Origin: Kitasatospora cheerisanensis KCTC 2395 | GTDB lineage: Bacteria > Actinomycetota > Actinomycetes > Streptomycetales > Streptomycetaceae | DNA: 64,000 nucleotides | Assembly (NCBI RefSeq): GCF_000696185.1 | Contig: NZ_KK853997.1 | Span: 4,547,981-4,611,980, forward strand | Reading direction: 5' to 3' | Shown here: in pieces, positions 42,183 to 52,199 of the stretch | Numbering within the stretch: position 1 is the first letter of the stretch | Layout: each line of letters starts with the position of its first letter | The notes under the pieces: model-generated | What the model was told of the DNA's origin: nothing | The model's database searches: none | Seen by the model: the letters and a program-made list of their open reading frames with translations, nothing else | Made by a program: the position numbers and the translations under genes

Positions 42183-42767
42183 GTGCTGACGCTGCACCGG
42201 GCCCGCCTGGTGCTGGCCGACCCCGCCGCCCCGCCGGTCACCGACGGGGCGGTGCTGGTCGACGGCGCGGTCGTCGCCGCGATCGGGCCGTTCGCGGAGC
42301 TGGCCGGGCGCGGGGCGAGGGTCCGCGCCTGGGACGGCGTCCTGGTGCCCGGGCTGGTCAACCGGCACGGGCGGTGGCTGCTGGAGAGCGCCTACCACCC
42401 GGACCCGCGGGAGGAGTCGGGCGACCGGCCGCTGCCGCCGCCCGCGGAGCTGACCGAGGAGCGGTGGGGCGGCAGCGCGCGGCGCGGGCTCCAGCGGATG
42501 CTCGGCCACGGCGCGACGGCCCTGACGGGCCCGTTCGACCGTCCCTCGGTCCGCACGGCGGTGGCCCGCTCCGGGCTGCACGTGCTCCCGGGTGACGGCG
42601 CGTCAGGAAGCCTCGACCCGCTGGACGGGCAGGCGCTCCCGGCCGCGGTGCACCGGCCGCTGGCCGTCGGGGGAGCGGCGGACTTCGCGGTGTTCGACGA
42701 GCCGGGGCCCGGGGCGGGCTGCCTGGCGACGGTCCTGGGCGGACGGCTGCTCCACCGGCGGAGGTAG
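42183..42767 (+). CDS. Imidazolonepropionase-like (amidohydrolase-related) domain protein
   Basis: 194 residues, GTG start, 8 bases after mqnC. It keeps the composite-domain start of amidohydrolases (LTLHRARLVLADPAAPPVTDGAVLVDGAVVAAIGP and VLVPGLVNRH) and the GHGATALTGPFD strand. The central metal-binding barrel is absent, leaving only the outer parts ending GGAADFAVFDEP and LGGRLLHRRR. A catalytically dead remnant of this form is conserved next to mqnC in Streptomyces, as far as I recall. It may be a noncatalytic partner. It is probably in the mqnC operon. Confidence 0.75.
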   Translation: MLTLHRARLVLADPAAPPVTDGAVLVDGAVVAAIGPFAELAGRGARVRAWDGVLVPGLVNRHGRWLLESAYHPDPREESGDRPLPPPAELTEERWGGSARRGLQRMLGHGATALTGPFDRPSVRTAVARSGLHVLPGDGASGSLDPLDGQALPAAVHRPLAVGGAADFAVFDEPGPGAGCLATVLGGRLLHRRR

Positions 42768-42890
42768 CGGACGGGCGGGGGCGCGGGGCATCGTCGTGTT
42801 CAGGCAAGAGTTCTGACTCCCCGTGACCTGAGGGTCCACCAGCGGCTACGATCCCGGTTCAGTACTTCCGCCGAGCCAGGAACAGGACGC

Positions 42891-43460
42891 ATGCGAGCCG
42901 CCACACCTGATCGTCCGCGGACCAGGCCCGGCCGGGGGTGGTACGTCGGGGCGGTGCTGAGCGCGGTGGTGGCCGTCACGATGTGCCTGCTGGGGTGGCG
43001 GCAGGCCGACCAGGCGGACCGGATCAACGCGCACCCGGTGCGGATCGAGGGCACCGTGACCCAACTGCCGGGCGGCAGCGGGACGTACAGCCAGGTCGCG
43101 TACGCGGCGGACGGGCGGAAGCTGACCGCCGCGGACCTGTGGCTGCCCGCGGAGGCGAAGGTCGGCGACCGGATCTGCCTGGAGCACGCGGCGGACGACG
43201 CGGGCGCGGTGCGGGTGTGCGGGAAGCGCTACCCGCAGCCGGTGGGCGTGGGACTGGCGCAGACCACGGTGCCGCTGGCGGTGCTGCTGTGCCTGGGCTG
43301 CCTGCTGCGGATCCGGCACTTCCGGCGGGCGCACCCGGTGGCCGGGCGGGAGGGGACGCCCGGGTTCACGGTGGCGTTCGCGGCCGAGGGGATGCCCGCG
43401 ATCACCCAGGGCAAGCGGACGCGCCGGCGCCGCAAGGGGGGTCGGCGCGCGCTGCGGTGA
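42891..43460 (+). CDS. Hypothetical membrane protein (DUF3592-like)
   Basis: 189 residues from ATG at 42891. Two membrane helices: about 18-38 (YVGAVLSAVVAVTMCLLGW) and about 122-142 (VGVGLAQTTVPLAVLLCLGCLL). A domain of about 80 residues lies between them with HPVRIEGTVTQLPGGSGTYSQVAYAADGRKLTA, as in DUF3592-type proteins that are oriented to the outside. The tail is strongly basic (TRRRRKGGRRALR). It precedes menG by 44 bases. Function unknown. Confidence 0.7.
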   Translation: MRAATPDRPRTRPGRGWYVGAVLSAVVAVTMCLLGWRQADQADRINAHPVRIEGTVTQLPGGSGTYSQVAYAADGRKLTAADLWLPAEAKVGDRICLEHAADDAGAVRVCGKRYPQPVGVGLAQTTVPLAVLLCLGCLLRIRHFRRAHPVAGREGTPGFTVAFAAEGMPAITQGKRTRRRRKGGRRALR

Positions 43461-43504
43461 GCCCTGGTGGCGGCCGTCCGGACCGCAAGGTGAACAATGG
43501 GGGC

Positions 43505-44200
43505 GTGACCCGAGCCCATCTGGACAAGCAGCCGCAGGACGTCGCCGCCATGTTCGACGATGTCGCGGCCAAGTACGACCGCACCAACGACGTGCTCTCG
43601 CTGGGCCAGGCCCGGCTGTGGCGCCGCGCGGTGGCCGATGCGGTGGGGGCCGTGGCGGGCCAGCGCATCCTGGACCTCGGCGCGGGCACCGGCACCTCCT
43701 CGCTGCCGTTCCTGGAGGCCGGCGCGGACGTCGTGCCGTGCGACTTCTCGATCGGGATGCTGACCGAGGGCAAGAACCGGCACCCCGAGCTCGCGCTGAC
43801 CGCCGGCGACGCGACCCGACTGCCGTTCGCGGACGAGTCGTTCGACGCGGTGACGATCTCCTTCGCGCTGCGCAACGTGCAGGACCACGAGGCGGCGATG
43901 CGCGAGATGCTCCGGGTGACCAAGCCCGGCGGCAAGGTGGTGATCTGCGAGTTCTCCACCCCGACGTGGACGCCGTTCCGCACCGTGTACACCGAGTACC
44001 TGATGCGGGCGCTGCCGCCGGTGGCGACGAAGGTGTCCTCGAACCCGGAGGCGTACGTCTACCTCGCCGAGTCGATCCGGTCCTGGCCCGACCAGCCCGC
44101 GCTGGCCGCGGAGTTGCAGCAGGCCGGCTGGACGAAGGTGGCCTGGCGCAACCTGACCGGCGGCATCGTCGCCCTCCACCGCGGCTTCAAGGCCCCGTAG
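43505..44200 (+). CDS. menG: Demethylmenaquinone methyltransferase MenG/UbiE
   Basis: 231 residues from GTG at 43505 (VTRAHLDKQPQDVAAMFDDVAAKYDRTND). It is a class I SAM methyltransferase: motif I LDLGAGTGTSSLPF, motif II area GDATRLPFADESFDAVTISFALRNVQD, and the UbiE signature VTKPGGKVVICEFSTPT. It makes the final C-methylation of the naphthoquinone ring to yield menaquinone. It follows a membrane protein gene and precedes the FAD reductase that acts on the menaquinone tail. Confidence 0.94.
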   Translation: MTRAHLDKQPQDVAAMFDDVAAKYDRTNDVLSLGQARLWRRAVADAVGAVAGQRILDLGAGTGTSSLPFLEAGADVVPCDFSIGMLTEGKNRHPELALTAGDATRLPFADESFDAVTISFALRNVQDHEAAMREMLRVTKPGGKVVICEFSTPTWTPFRTVYTEYLMRALPPVATKVSSNPEAYVYLAESIRSWPDQPALAAELQQAGWTKVAWRNLTGGIVALHRGFKAP

Positions 44201-44288
44201 ACTGCGAGGGTTCGGCGCTCCGTACCGTTCCGTTGACGGAGGGTCGGACCCGACCACCGTGACCCCGACGCGCTCAGGAGAGAGCCGA

Positions 44289-45569
44289 ATGACCGAGACC
44301 GCCGTGGAGTCCACCGCCGACGTCATCGTGGTCGGCGCCGGTCCGGCCGGCTCCACCACCGCGTACTGGCTGGCCCAGGCGGGCCTGGACGTGCTGCTGC
44401 TGGAGAAGACCGAGTTCCCGCGCGAGAAGGTGTGCGGCGACGGTCTGACCCCGCGGGCCGTCAAGCAGCTGGTGGACATGGGCATCGACGTGTCCGCCGA
44501 GGCCGGCTGGCTGCCGAACAAGGGCCTGCGGATCATCGGCGGCGGCGTCCGGCTGGAGCTGGACTGGCCGGAGCTGGCGTCCTTCCCCGACTACGGACTG
44601 GTGCGCAAGCGCGCCGACTTCGACGAGCTGCTGGCCCGTCAGGCGCAGAAGGCCGGCGCCCGGCTGTACGAGAACTGCAACGTGAGCGGCCCGATCCAGG
44701 ACCGCACCGGCCGGATCACCGGCGTCACCGCCAAGCTGGGCCCGGAGAAGCGCGAAGTCGCCTTCCACGCCCCGCTGGTGGTCGCGGCGGACGGCAACTC
44801 GACCCGGCTGTCGCTGGCGATGGGCCTGCACCGGATCGAGTCCCGGCCGATGGGCGTCGCCTACCGGACGTACTTCACCTCGCCCCGGCACGACGACGAC
44901 TACCTGGAGTCGTGGCTGGAGCTGTGGGACACCCGCGGCGGGCAGAAGAAGCTGCTGCCCGGCTACGGCTGGATCTTCGGCATGGGCGACGGCACCTCGA
45001 ACGTCGGCCTCGGCATCCTCAACTCCTCGCCCGCGTTCGGCGACCTGAACTGGCGCGAGGTGCTGAAGAGCTGGTGCGCCGGCATGCCCGAGGAGTGGGG
45101 CTACACGCCGGAGAACATGACCGAGCCGATCCGCGGCGCGGCCCTGCCGATGGCGTTCAACCGGCAGCCGCACTACACCCGCGGCCTGCTGCTGGTCGGC
45201 GACGCCGGCGGCATGGTCAACCCGTTCAACGGCGAGGGCATCGCCTATGCGATGGAATCCGGCCAGCTCGCCGCGGGCGTCATCGTGCAGGCGATGGCCC
45301 GGATCACCCCCGAGGGCCGGGAGCGGGCGCTGGCCCGCTACCCGCAGATCCTGAAGGACACCTACGGCGGCTACTACACGCTCGGCCGGGCGTTCGTGAA
45401 GCTGATCGGCAACGACCGGGTGATGCGGATCGCCGCCGAGCGCGGCCTCACCCACCCCGTGCTGATGAAGTTCGTCCTCAAGCTGCTGGCCAACCTCACC
45501 GACCCGACCGGCGGCGACGCCGCGGACCGGATCATCAACGGCCTCGCGAAGGTCGCGCCCCGGGCCTGA
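44289..45569 (+). CDS. Geranylgeranyl reductase-family FAD oxidoreductase (menaquinone reductase-like)
   Basis: 426 residues from ATG at 44289, behind AGGAGAGAGC; the open frame starts ten codons earlier. Rossmann motif VIVVGAGPAGSTTAYWLA at about 13-30, the family's EKVCGDGLTPRAVKQL segment, and GDAGGMVNPFNGEGIAYAMESG near residue 305. This family reduces isoprenoid double bonds; MenJ relatives saturate one bond of the menaquinone tail, which fits the partially saturated MK-9(Hn) of streptomycetes and the position after menG (inference). A hairpin terminator follows. Confidence 0.88.
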   Translation: MTETAVESTADVIVVGAGPAGSTTAYWLAQAGLDVLLLEKTEFPREKVCGDGLTPRAVKQLVDMGIDVSAEAGWLPNKGLRIIGGGVRLELDWPELASFPDYGLVRKRADFDELLARQAQKAGARLYENCNVSGPIQDRTGRITGVTAKLGPEKREVAFHAPLVVAADGNSTRLSLAMGLHRIESRPMGVAYRTYFTSPRHDDDYLESWLELWDTRGGQKKLLPGYGWIFGMGDGTSNVGLGILNSSPAFGDLNWREVLKSWCAGMPEEWGYTPENMTEPIRGAALPMAFNRQPHYTRGLLLVGDAGGMVNPFNGEGIAYAMESGQLAAGVIVQAMARITPEGRERALARYPQILKDTYGGYYTLGRAFVKLIGNDRVMRIAAERGLTHPVLMKFVLKLLANLTDPTGGDAADRIINGLAKVAPRA

Positions 45570-45593
45570 CCGGGGGACGGCGGCCGGACAGCG

Positions 45594-45628
45594 GCGGCGG
45601 GCAGGCGGAATCCGCTTGCCCGCCGCCC
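45594..45628 (+). terminator. Terminator after the FAD reductase gene
   Basis: GGCGGCGGGCAGGCGGA and TCCGCTTGCCCGCCGCC pair over 17 positions with one G-T mismatch, 24 bases after the stop. Confidence 0.7.
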
Positions 45629-45708
45629 TTCGCGTGCGGGACAGTGTGCGGCGATCTTGTCCGTCCGACGGCGCACGGGCCCCTGCGGTGTTCCCCGGGA
45701 GTCCTGCC

Positions 45709-46617
45709 ATGGCCGTTGCGTCCCTCGATGCCCGCCCCCGCGCCGCGCGCGACCTGCCGCTGCTGGCGGTGGCGGTGGTGTGGGGTTCGAGCTTCCTGGT
45801 GGTGAAGCGGGTCGCCGAGCCGGACACCGTGGTGGCCGTGCTGGCGCTGCGCTTCGGCCTGGTGCTGCCGGTGCTCGGCCTGGCCGCCCGGCGGCAGCTG
45901 CGCGCCCTGACGGCCCGTCAGTGGGCCGGCGGGGCGCTGCTGGGCCTGGTGCTCGGCGCGGTGTTCCTGCTGGAGACGTACGGGGCGGTGCACACCTCGG
46001 CGACCAACGCGGGGCTGGTGATCAGCCTGACGATGGTGTTCACCCCGTTCGCCGAGGCCGCGCTGCGCCGCAGCGCCCCGTCCGGCGCGTTCCTGGCGGC
46101 GGCCGGCCTGTCGGTGCTGGGGGTGGCGCTGCTGACCGGGGACGGCGGCCTGCGGGCGCCGTCCGCGGGCGATCTGCTGGTGCTGGGCGCGGCGGTCGCA
46201 CGGACCGTGAACGTGCTGGCGACGGCCCGGCTGCGGGCCGTGCGCGGGGTGCCCCCGCTGGCCCTGACCTGGGTCCAACTGGCGTTCGCCACCCTGGTGT
46301 TCGCGGCGGCCTCGCCGTGGGCCGGGCCCTCGCCGTGGGCGGTGGCGGCGTCCTTCGACGGGCGGCGCTGGGGACTGCTGCTGTACCTGTCGCTGCTGTG
46401 CACGCTGTTCGCGTTCTTCGTGCAGCTGTGGGCGGTGCGGACCGGCTCGCCGTCGCGGGTGAGCCTGCTGCTGGGCACCGAGCCGCTCTGGGCGGCGGTG
46501 TTCGGGGTCGCACTGGCGGGCGACCGGCCGGGCCCCCTGGCGCTGCTGGGGGCGCTGGCGGTGCTGGCCGGAACCGAGTGGGGGCGGCGCCGCGCGCCCT
46601 CCTTCGAGAGCTTGTGA
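45709..46617 (+). CDS. EamA/DMT-family transporter
   Basis: 302 residues from ATG at 45709, behind GGGAG; the frame is open from 45616 but that part lies over the terminator. Two EamA repeats of five helices each, starting LPLLAVAVVWGSSFLVVKRV and, in the second half, LALTWVQLAFATLVFAAASPWA with PLWAAVFGVALAGDRP. Drug/metabolite exporters of this type carry amino acids or other metabolites. Substrate unknown. It lies between the quinone genes and nuoA. Confidence 0.85.
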   Translation: MAVASLDARPRAARDLPLLAVAVVWGSSFLVVKRVAEPDTVVAVLALRFGLVLPVLGLAARRQLRALTARQWAGGALLGLVLGAVFLLETYGAVHTSATNAGLVISLTMVFTPFAEAALRRSAPSGAFLAAAGLSVLGVALLTGDGGLRAPSAGDLLVLGAAVARTVNVLATARLRAVRGVPPLALTWVQLAFATLVFAAASPWAGPSPWAVAASFDGRRWGLLLYLSLLCTLFAFFVQLWAVRTGSPSRVSLLLGTEPLWAAVFGVALAGDRPGPLALLGALAVLAGTEWGRRRAPSFESL

Positions 46618-47032
46618 ACGAAGGGTCAAGCGGCTGCCGACCGGGGTCCGTCGCGCGGGTGAGTTCCCCTATCACGTAAACCCGATCGCTCCGAAATTTG
46701 CCTGTTCCGCCGCAGAATTGATATAGGCCGTGGCCAAACGGCAGCCGTTTCGCGGTGAGTTGCGACTGTATGTGGCCAATTGCCTGCTCCGGGTAGAACA
46801 GTGGTGACCCCTCCCGCTCCGGGCGGCTTCGTCGGGTGGCGAAGATCACAAAGATCGTCGGGAACTGCGTGTCGCAGATCACAAGCAGACAGGCATAGGA
46901 TGCGCTCCAACCTGGCTTTGTGAACTGCCTCACATGGAGCCGGATCCCACGAAGTGGATCATCGGTTCACCGCTGGTGACCTGGTGGTTCCGATCTGCAG
47001 TCAAGGACGACTGGACGGAGGGAGCGGGGGCT
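46618..47032 (+). other. nuo promoter region
   Basis: 415 bases without a supported gene and AT-richer than the genes around it. AGATCACAA occurs twice (46843-46851 and 46876-46884), 33 bp apart. TAGGAT at 46896-46901 is a good -10 candidate. The Rex-type site lies 16 bases further on, and an untranslated leader of about 120 bases runs to the nuoA ATG. ATG at 46934 is in frame with nuoA but sits inside the Rex site. Confidence 0.6.
46918..46935. promoter_or_regulatory. Rex operator (ROP-type site) upstream of nuoA
   Basis: TTGTGAACTGCCTCACAT fits TTGTGAA-N4-TTCACAA in 12 of 14 defined positions and keeps both TGTGA and TCACA cores. It lies downstream of the TAGGAT -10 candidate, so bound Rex would block transcription. 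Rex senses the NADH/NAD+ ratio; nuo is a known Rex target in S. coelicolor. Confidence 0.75.
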
Positions 47033-47392
47033 ATGAATGCCTACGCGCCGATCCTCGTACTCGGTGCCATCGCCGCGGCGTTCGCGGTCGGCTCCGTCGT
47101 GATGGCCTCGCTCACCGGCCCGAAGCGCTACAACCGGGCCAAGTTGGAGGCGTACGAGTGCGGCATCGAACCGACCCCGCAGCCCACGGGCGGCGGTCGG
47201 TTCCCGATCAAGTACTACCTGACGGCGATGCTGTTCATCGTCTTCGACATCGAGATCGTCTTCCTCTACCCCTGGGCGGTCAGCTTCGACGCCCTGGGGA
47301 TCTTCGGGCTGGTCGAGATGCTCCTGTTCATCGCCACCGTGTTCGTCGCCTACGCCTACGTCTGGCGTCGCGGCGGCCTGGAGTGGGACTGA
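47033..47392 (+). CDS. nuoA: NADH-quinone oxidoreductase subunit A
   Basis: 119 residues, the standard length, from ATG at 47033 behind GGAGGGAGCGGGGG. Three membrane helices with YECGIEPTPQPTGGGRFPIKYYL between the first two, the conserved loop facing the quinone site. The frame is open from 46934, but that start overlaps the Rex operator. First gene of the nuoA-N operon. A 107-base gap follows it, the longest in the operon. Confidence 0.95.
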   Translation: MNAYAPILVLGAIAAAFAVGSVVMASLTGPKRYNRAKLEAYECGIEPTPQPTGGGRFPIKYYLTAMLFIVFDIEIVFLYPWAVSFDALGIFGLVEMLLFIATVFVAYAYVWRRGGLEWD

Positions 47393-47499
47393 CGCCCGAT
47401 CCGCCGCCGCGCTGCGTCGCCCGAGCTGCGACGCCCGCGCTGCGTTGTTTGTGAGCTGGCGGACAAGCCACCGGACTCGAAGGCATTGAGAGGGAACTG

Positions 47500-48054
47500 A
47501 TGGGTATCGAGGAGAAGCTGCCGAGCGGCTTTCTGCTCACCAGCGTGGAGGCCGCCGCGGGCTGGGTGCGGAAGGCTTCGGTCTTCCCGGCCACCTTCGG
47601 GCTCGCCTGCTGCGCGATCGAGATGATGACCACCGGCGCCGGCCGCTACGACCTGGCCCGGTTCGGCATGGAGGTGTTCCGCGGCTCGCCGCGGCAGGCC
47701 GACCTGATGATCGTGGCCGGCCGGGTCAGCCAGAAGATGGCCCCGGTGCTGCGCCAGGTCTACGACCAGATGCCGAACCCCAAGTGGGTCATCTCGATGG
47801 GCGTGTGCGCCTCCTCCGGCGGCATGTTCAACAACTACGCGATCGTCCAGGGCGTCGACCACATCGTCCCGGTCGACATCTACCTGCCGGGCTGCCCGCC
47901 CCGCCCGGAGATGCTGCTCGACGCGATCCTCAAGCTGCACGACAAGATCCAGCACGAGAAGCTCGGCGTGAACCGCCGCCGGGCCGAGGAGGAGGCCGAG
48001 CGCCTCGCGCTGCAGGCCACCCCGACCAGTGAGATGCGGGGGCTGCTGCGATGA
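47500..48054 (+). CDS. nuoB: NADH-quinone oxidoreductase subunit B
   Basis: 184 residues. It binds cluster N2, the last Fe-S centre before quinone, through C37-C38 (GLACCAIEMM), C103 (MGVCASSGG) and C132 (LPGCPPRPE), all present. A charged C-terminal tail (NRRRAEEEAERLAL) extends it slightly beyond the core. ATG is preceded by GAGAGGGAACTG. Its stop overlaps the nuoC ATG (ATGA). Confidence 0.96.
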   Translation: MGIEEKLPSGFLLTSVEAAAGWVRKASVFPATFGLACCAIEMMTTGAGRYDLARFGMEVFRGSPRQADLMIVAGRVSQKMAPVLRQVYDQMPNPKWVISMGVCASSGGMFNNYAIVQGVDHIVPVDIYLPGCPPRPEMLLDAILKLHDKIQHEKLGVNRRRAEEEAERLALQATPTSEMRGLLR

Positions 48055-48776
48055 GCGACCACCAGACGCCGGCCGACGAGACGCCCGAACTCCCCTCCAC
48101 CAGGCGGGAGATCCCGGTCGAGGTGGTCGGCACCCGGCAGGGCATGTTCGGCGCCCGCGGCACCGGCGACACCTCCGGCTTCGGCGGCCTGCACGCCCCG
48201 ATCGTGCTGCCCGGCCCGAGCGAGCGCCCCTACGGCGGCTACTTCGACGAGGTGGCCGACGAGTTCGAGGGCGCGCTCGAGGAGCAGGGCCTCGACGTGG
48301 ACGAGGTGATCGAGAAGACCGTCGTGGACCGCGGCGAACTGACCTTCCACGTCGCCCGCGAGCACCTGCTGAAGGCGGTGCGGATCCTCCGCGACGACCC
48401 GGCGCTGCGCTTCGAACTCTGCCTGGGCGTCAGCGGCGTGCACTACCCGTCCGAGCCGGGCCGGGAGCTGCACGCGGTCTACCACCTGCGCTCGATCACC
48501 CACGGCCGGCTGATCCGGCTGGAGGTGACCGCGCCCGACGCGGACCCGCGCATCCCGTCCGTGGTCAGCGTCTACCCGACCAACGACTGGCACGAGCGGG
48601 AGACCTACGACTTCTTCGGACTGGTCTTCGAGGGCCACCCGGCGCTCACCCGGATCATGATGCCGGACGACTGGCTGGGCCACCCGCAGCGCAAGGACTA
48701 CCCGCTCGGCGGCATCCCCGTCGAGTACAAGGGCGCCCAGATCCCGGCTCCCGACCAGCGGAGGTCGTACAGCTGA
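48051..48776 (+). CDS. nuoC: NADH-quinone oxidoreductase subunit C
   Basis: 241 residues. Peripheral-arm subunit of the 30-kDa type: ERETYDFFGLVFEGHPALTRIMMPDDWLGHPQRKDYPL is the diagnostic segment. The N-terminal 60 residues, including the GMFGARGTGDTSGFGGL stretch, are an actinobacterial extension. It is separate from nuoD here, not fused as in E. coli. It overlaps nuoB by 4 bases and shares its stop TGA with the nuoD ATG (TGATG). Confidence 0.95.
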   Translation: MSDHQTPADETPELPSTRREIPVEVVGTRQGMFGARGTGDTSGFGGLHAPIVLPGPSERPYGGYFDEVADEFEGALEEQGLDVDEVIEKTVVDRGELTFHVAREHLLKAVRILRDDPALRFELCLGVSGVHYPSEPGRELHAVYHLRSITHGRLIRLEVTAPDADPRIPSVVSVYPTNDWHERETYDFFGLVFEGHPALTRIMMPDDWLGHPQRKDYPLGGIPVEYKGAQIPAPDQRRSYS

Positions 48777-50104
48777 TGAGCAGCACCCACTACGAAGCAG
48801 GAGCCCGGGAGACCACCGAGGGACGGGTGTTCACCGTCACCGGCGGCGACTGGGGCGAGGTCGCCGAGGCCGTCGCGGGAGCCGACGACGAGCGGATCAT
48901 CGTCAACATGGGCCCGCAGCACCCGTCCACCCACGGCGTGCTGCGGCTGATCCTGGAGATCGACGGCGAGACGGTCACCGAGGCCCGGTGCGGCATCGGC
49001 TACCTGCACACCGGCATCGAGAAGAACATGGAGTTCCGCAACTGGGTGCAGGGCACCACGTTCGTGACGCGGATGGACTACCTCACTCCGCTGTACAACG
49101 AGACCGCCTACTGCCTGGCCGTCGAGAAGCTCCTCGGCATCACCGCCGACATCCCCGACCGGGCGTCCGTGATCCGGGTGCTGATGATGGAGCTGAACCG
49201 GATCTCCTCGCACCTGGTGGCGCTCGCCACCGGCGGCATGGAGATCGGCTCCACCACCCTGATGATCTACGGCTTCCGGGACCGCGAGACCGTCCTGGAC
49301 ATCTTCGAGCTGGTCACCGGCCTACGGATGAACCACGCCTACGTCCGCCCCGGCGGGCTCGCCCAGGACCTGCCCCCCGGCGCGGTCGACAAGATCCGCG
49401 AGGGCGTCAAGCTGCTCCGCTCCCGGATGCACGAGTACGACAAACTCGCCACCGACAACCCGGTGTTCAAGGCCCGCCTGGTCGACGTGGGCTTCCTCGA
49501 CCTGCCCGGCTGCCTGGCGCTCGGCGCGACCGGCCCGATCCTGCGCTCCACCGGGCTGCCGCACGACCTGCGCAAGACCGACCCGTACTGCGGGTACGAG
49601 AACTACGAGTTCGACGTCGCGGTGGCCGACAGCTGCGACTCCTACGGGCGGTTCGTGATCCGCCTGGAGGAGATGAAGCAGTCGCTGCGGATCGTCGAGC
49701 AGTGCCTGGACCGGCTGAAGCCCGGACCGGTGATGGTGGCCGACAAGAAGATCGCCTGGCCCGCCCAACTCGCCGTCGGCCCCGACGGCATGGGCAACTC
49801 GCTGGACCACATCCGGAAGATCATGGGCACCTCGATGGAGGCCCTGATCCACCACTTCAAGCTGGTCACCGAGGGCTTCAAGGTCCCGGTCGGGCAGGCG
49901 TACGCGGCCGTCGAGTCCCCCAAGGGCGAACTCGGCGTGCACGTGGTCAGCGACGGCGGAACCCGGCCCTACCGGGTGCACTTCCGCGACCCGTCGTTCA
50001 CCAACCTGCAGACGATGGCGGCGATGTGCGAGGGCGGCCAGGTGGCCGACGTGATCGTGGCAGTGGCCGGGATCGACCCGGTGATGGGAGGCGTGGACCG
50101 GTGA
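48776..50104 (+). CDS. nuoD: NADH-quinone oxidoreductase subunit D
   Basis: 442 residues from ATG at 48776. 49-kDa subunit forming the quinone-binding cavity with NuoB. It has MGPQHPSTHGVLRL at about 44-57 with the quinone-site histidine, TGIEKNMEFRNW, and FRDPSFTNLQTMAAMCEG at the C-terminus, with the NiFe-hydrogenase cysteines lost as in all complex I. A frame running back to 48029 is an overlap with nuoC. GTGA overlap with nuoE. Confidence 0.96.
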   Translation: MSSTHYEAGARETTEGRVFTVTGGDWGEVAEAVAGADDERIIVNMGPQHPSTHGVLRLILEIDGETVTEARCGIGYLHTGIEKNMEFRNWVQGTTFVTRMDYLTPLYNETAYCLAVEKLLGITADIPDRASVIRVLMMELNRISSHLVALATGGMEIGSTTLMIYGFRDRETVLDIFELVTGLRMNHAYVRPGGLAQDLPPGAVDKIREGVKLLRSRMHEYDKLATDNPVFKARLVDVGFLDLPGCLALGATGPILRSTGLPHDLRKTDPYCGYENYEFDVAVADSCDSYGRFVIRLEEMKQSLRIVEQCLDRLKPGPVMVADKKIAWPAQLAVGPDGMGNSLDHIRKIMGTSMEALIHHFKLVTEGFKVPVGQAYAAVESPKGELGVHVVSDGGTRPYRVHFRDPSFTNLQTMAAMCEGGQVADVIVAVAGIDPVMGGVDR

Positions 50105-50840
50105 GCAGCACAGAACTCGGCCTGCCGGCGCTGCCGGCCAAGCCCTACCCGCCGGAGGTCGAGCGCCGACTGGCCGCCGACGCGGCCGAACTGATCGCCC
50201 GTTACCCGCACTCGCGCTCGGCGCTGCTGCCGCTGCTGCACCTGGTGCAGGCCGAGGAGGGCCACGTCTCGGCGACCGGGATCCGGTTCTGCGCCGAGCA
50301 GTTGGACCTCACCACCGCCGAGGTCACCGCGGTCGCCACCTTCTACACCATGTACCGGCGCCGCCCGGCCGGCGAGTACCACGTCGGGGTGTGCACCAAC
50401 ACCTTGTGCGCGGTGCTCGGCGGCGACCAGATCTTCGACGAGCTCAAGCAGCACCTGGAGATCGAGAACAACCGGACCACCGAGGACGGCGCGATCTCGA
50501 TCGAGCGGATCGAGTGCAACGCGGCCTGCGACTACGCGCCCGTCGTGATGGTCAACTGGGAGTTCTTCGACAACCAGACCCCGGAGTCCGCCCGGGAGCT
50601 GGTCGACCGGCTGCGCGCGGGCGAAGAGGTACGGCCGACCCGCGGCGCGAAGCTCTGCTCGTTCAAGGAGACCTCCCGGATCCTGGCCGGCTTCGCCGAC
50701 CCGCGCGAGGGCGCGGTCGACGAGTCCGGGGCCGGCGGCGCACCCTCGCTGGCCGGCCTGCGCCTGGCCAAGGGCGAGGCGCTGCCCGGCACTCCGGGCG
50801 CCAAGGTGGTCTCCCCCCGGCAAGAAGGGACGGAAGCGTG

Positions 50841-50841
<1 letters not shown>
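50101..50841 (+). CDS. nuoE: NADH-quinone oxidoreductase subunit E
   Basis: 246 residues from GTG at 50101. 24-kDa subunit binding [2Fe-2S] cluster N1a through C98, C103, C139 and C143 (CTNTLC and CNAACDYAP). The C-terminal 80 residues after the ferredoxin-like domain are Ala/Gly-rich and poorly conserved, an actinobacterial extension. It overlaps nuoD by 4 bases and nuoF by 1 to 4 bases depending on the nuoF start. Confidence 0.95.

Positions 50842-52195
<1,354 letters not shown>

Positions 52196-52199
<4 letters not shown>

Noticed and set aside
46934..47032. Upstream ATG of nuoA adding 33 residues
   Set aside because: It lies inside the Rex operator, has no ribosome-binding site and would add a nonconserved segment; ATG at 47033 has a strong GGAGGG.
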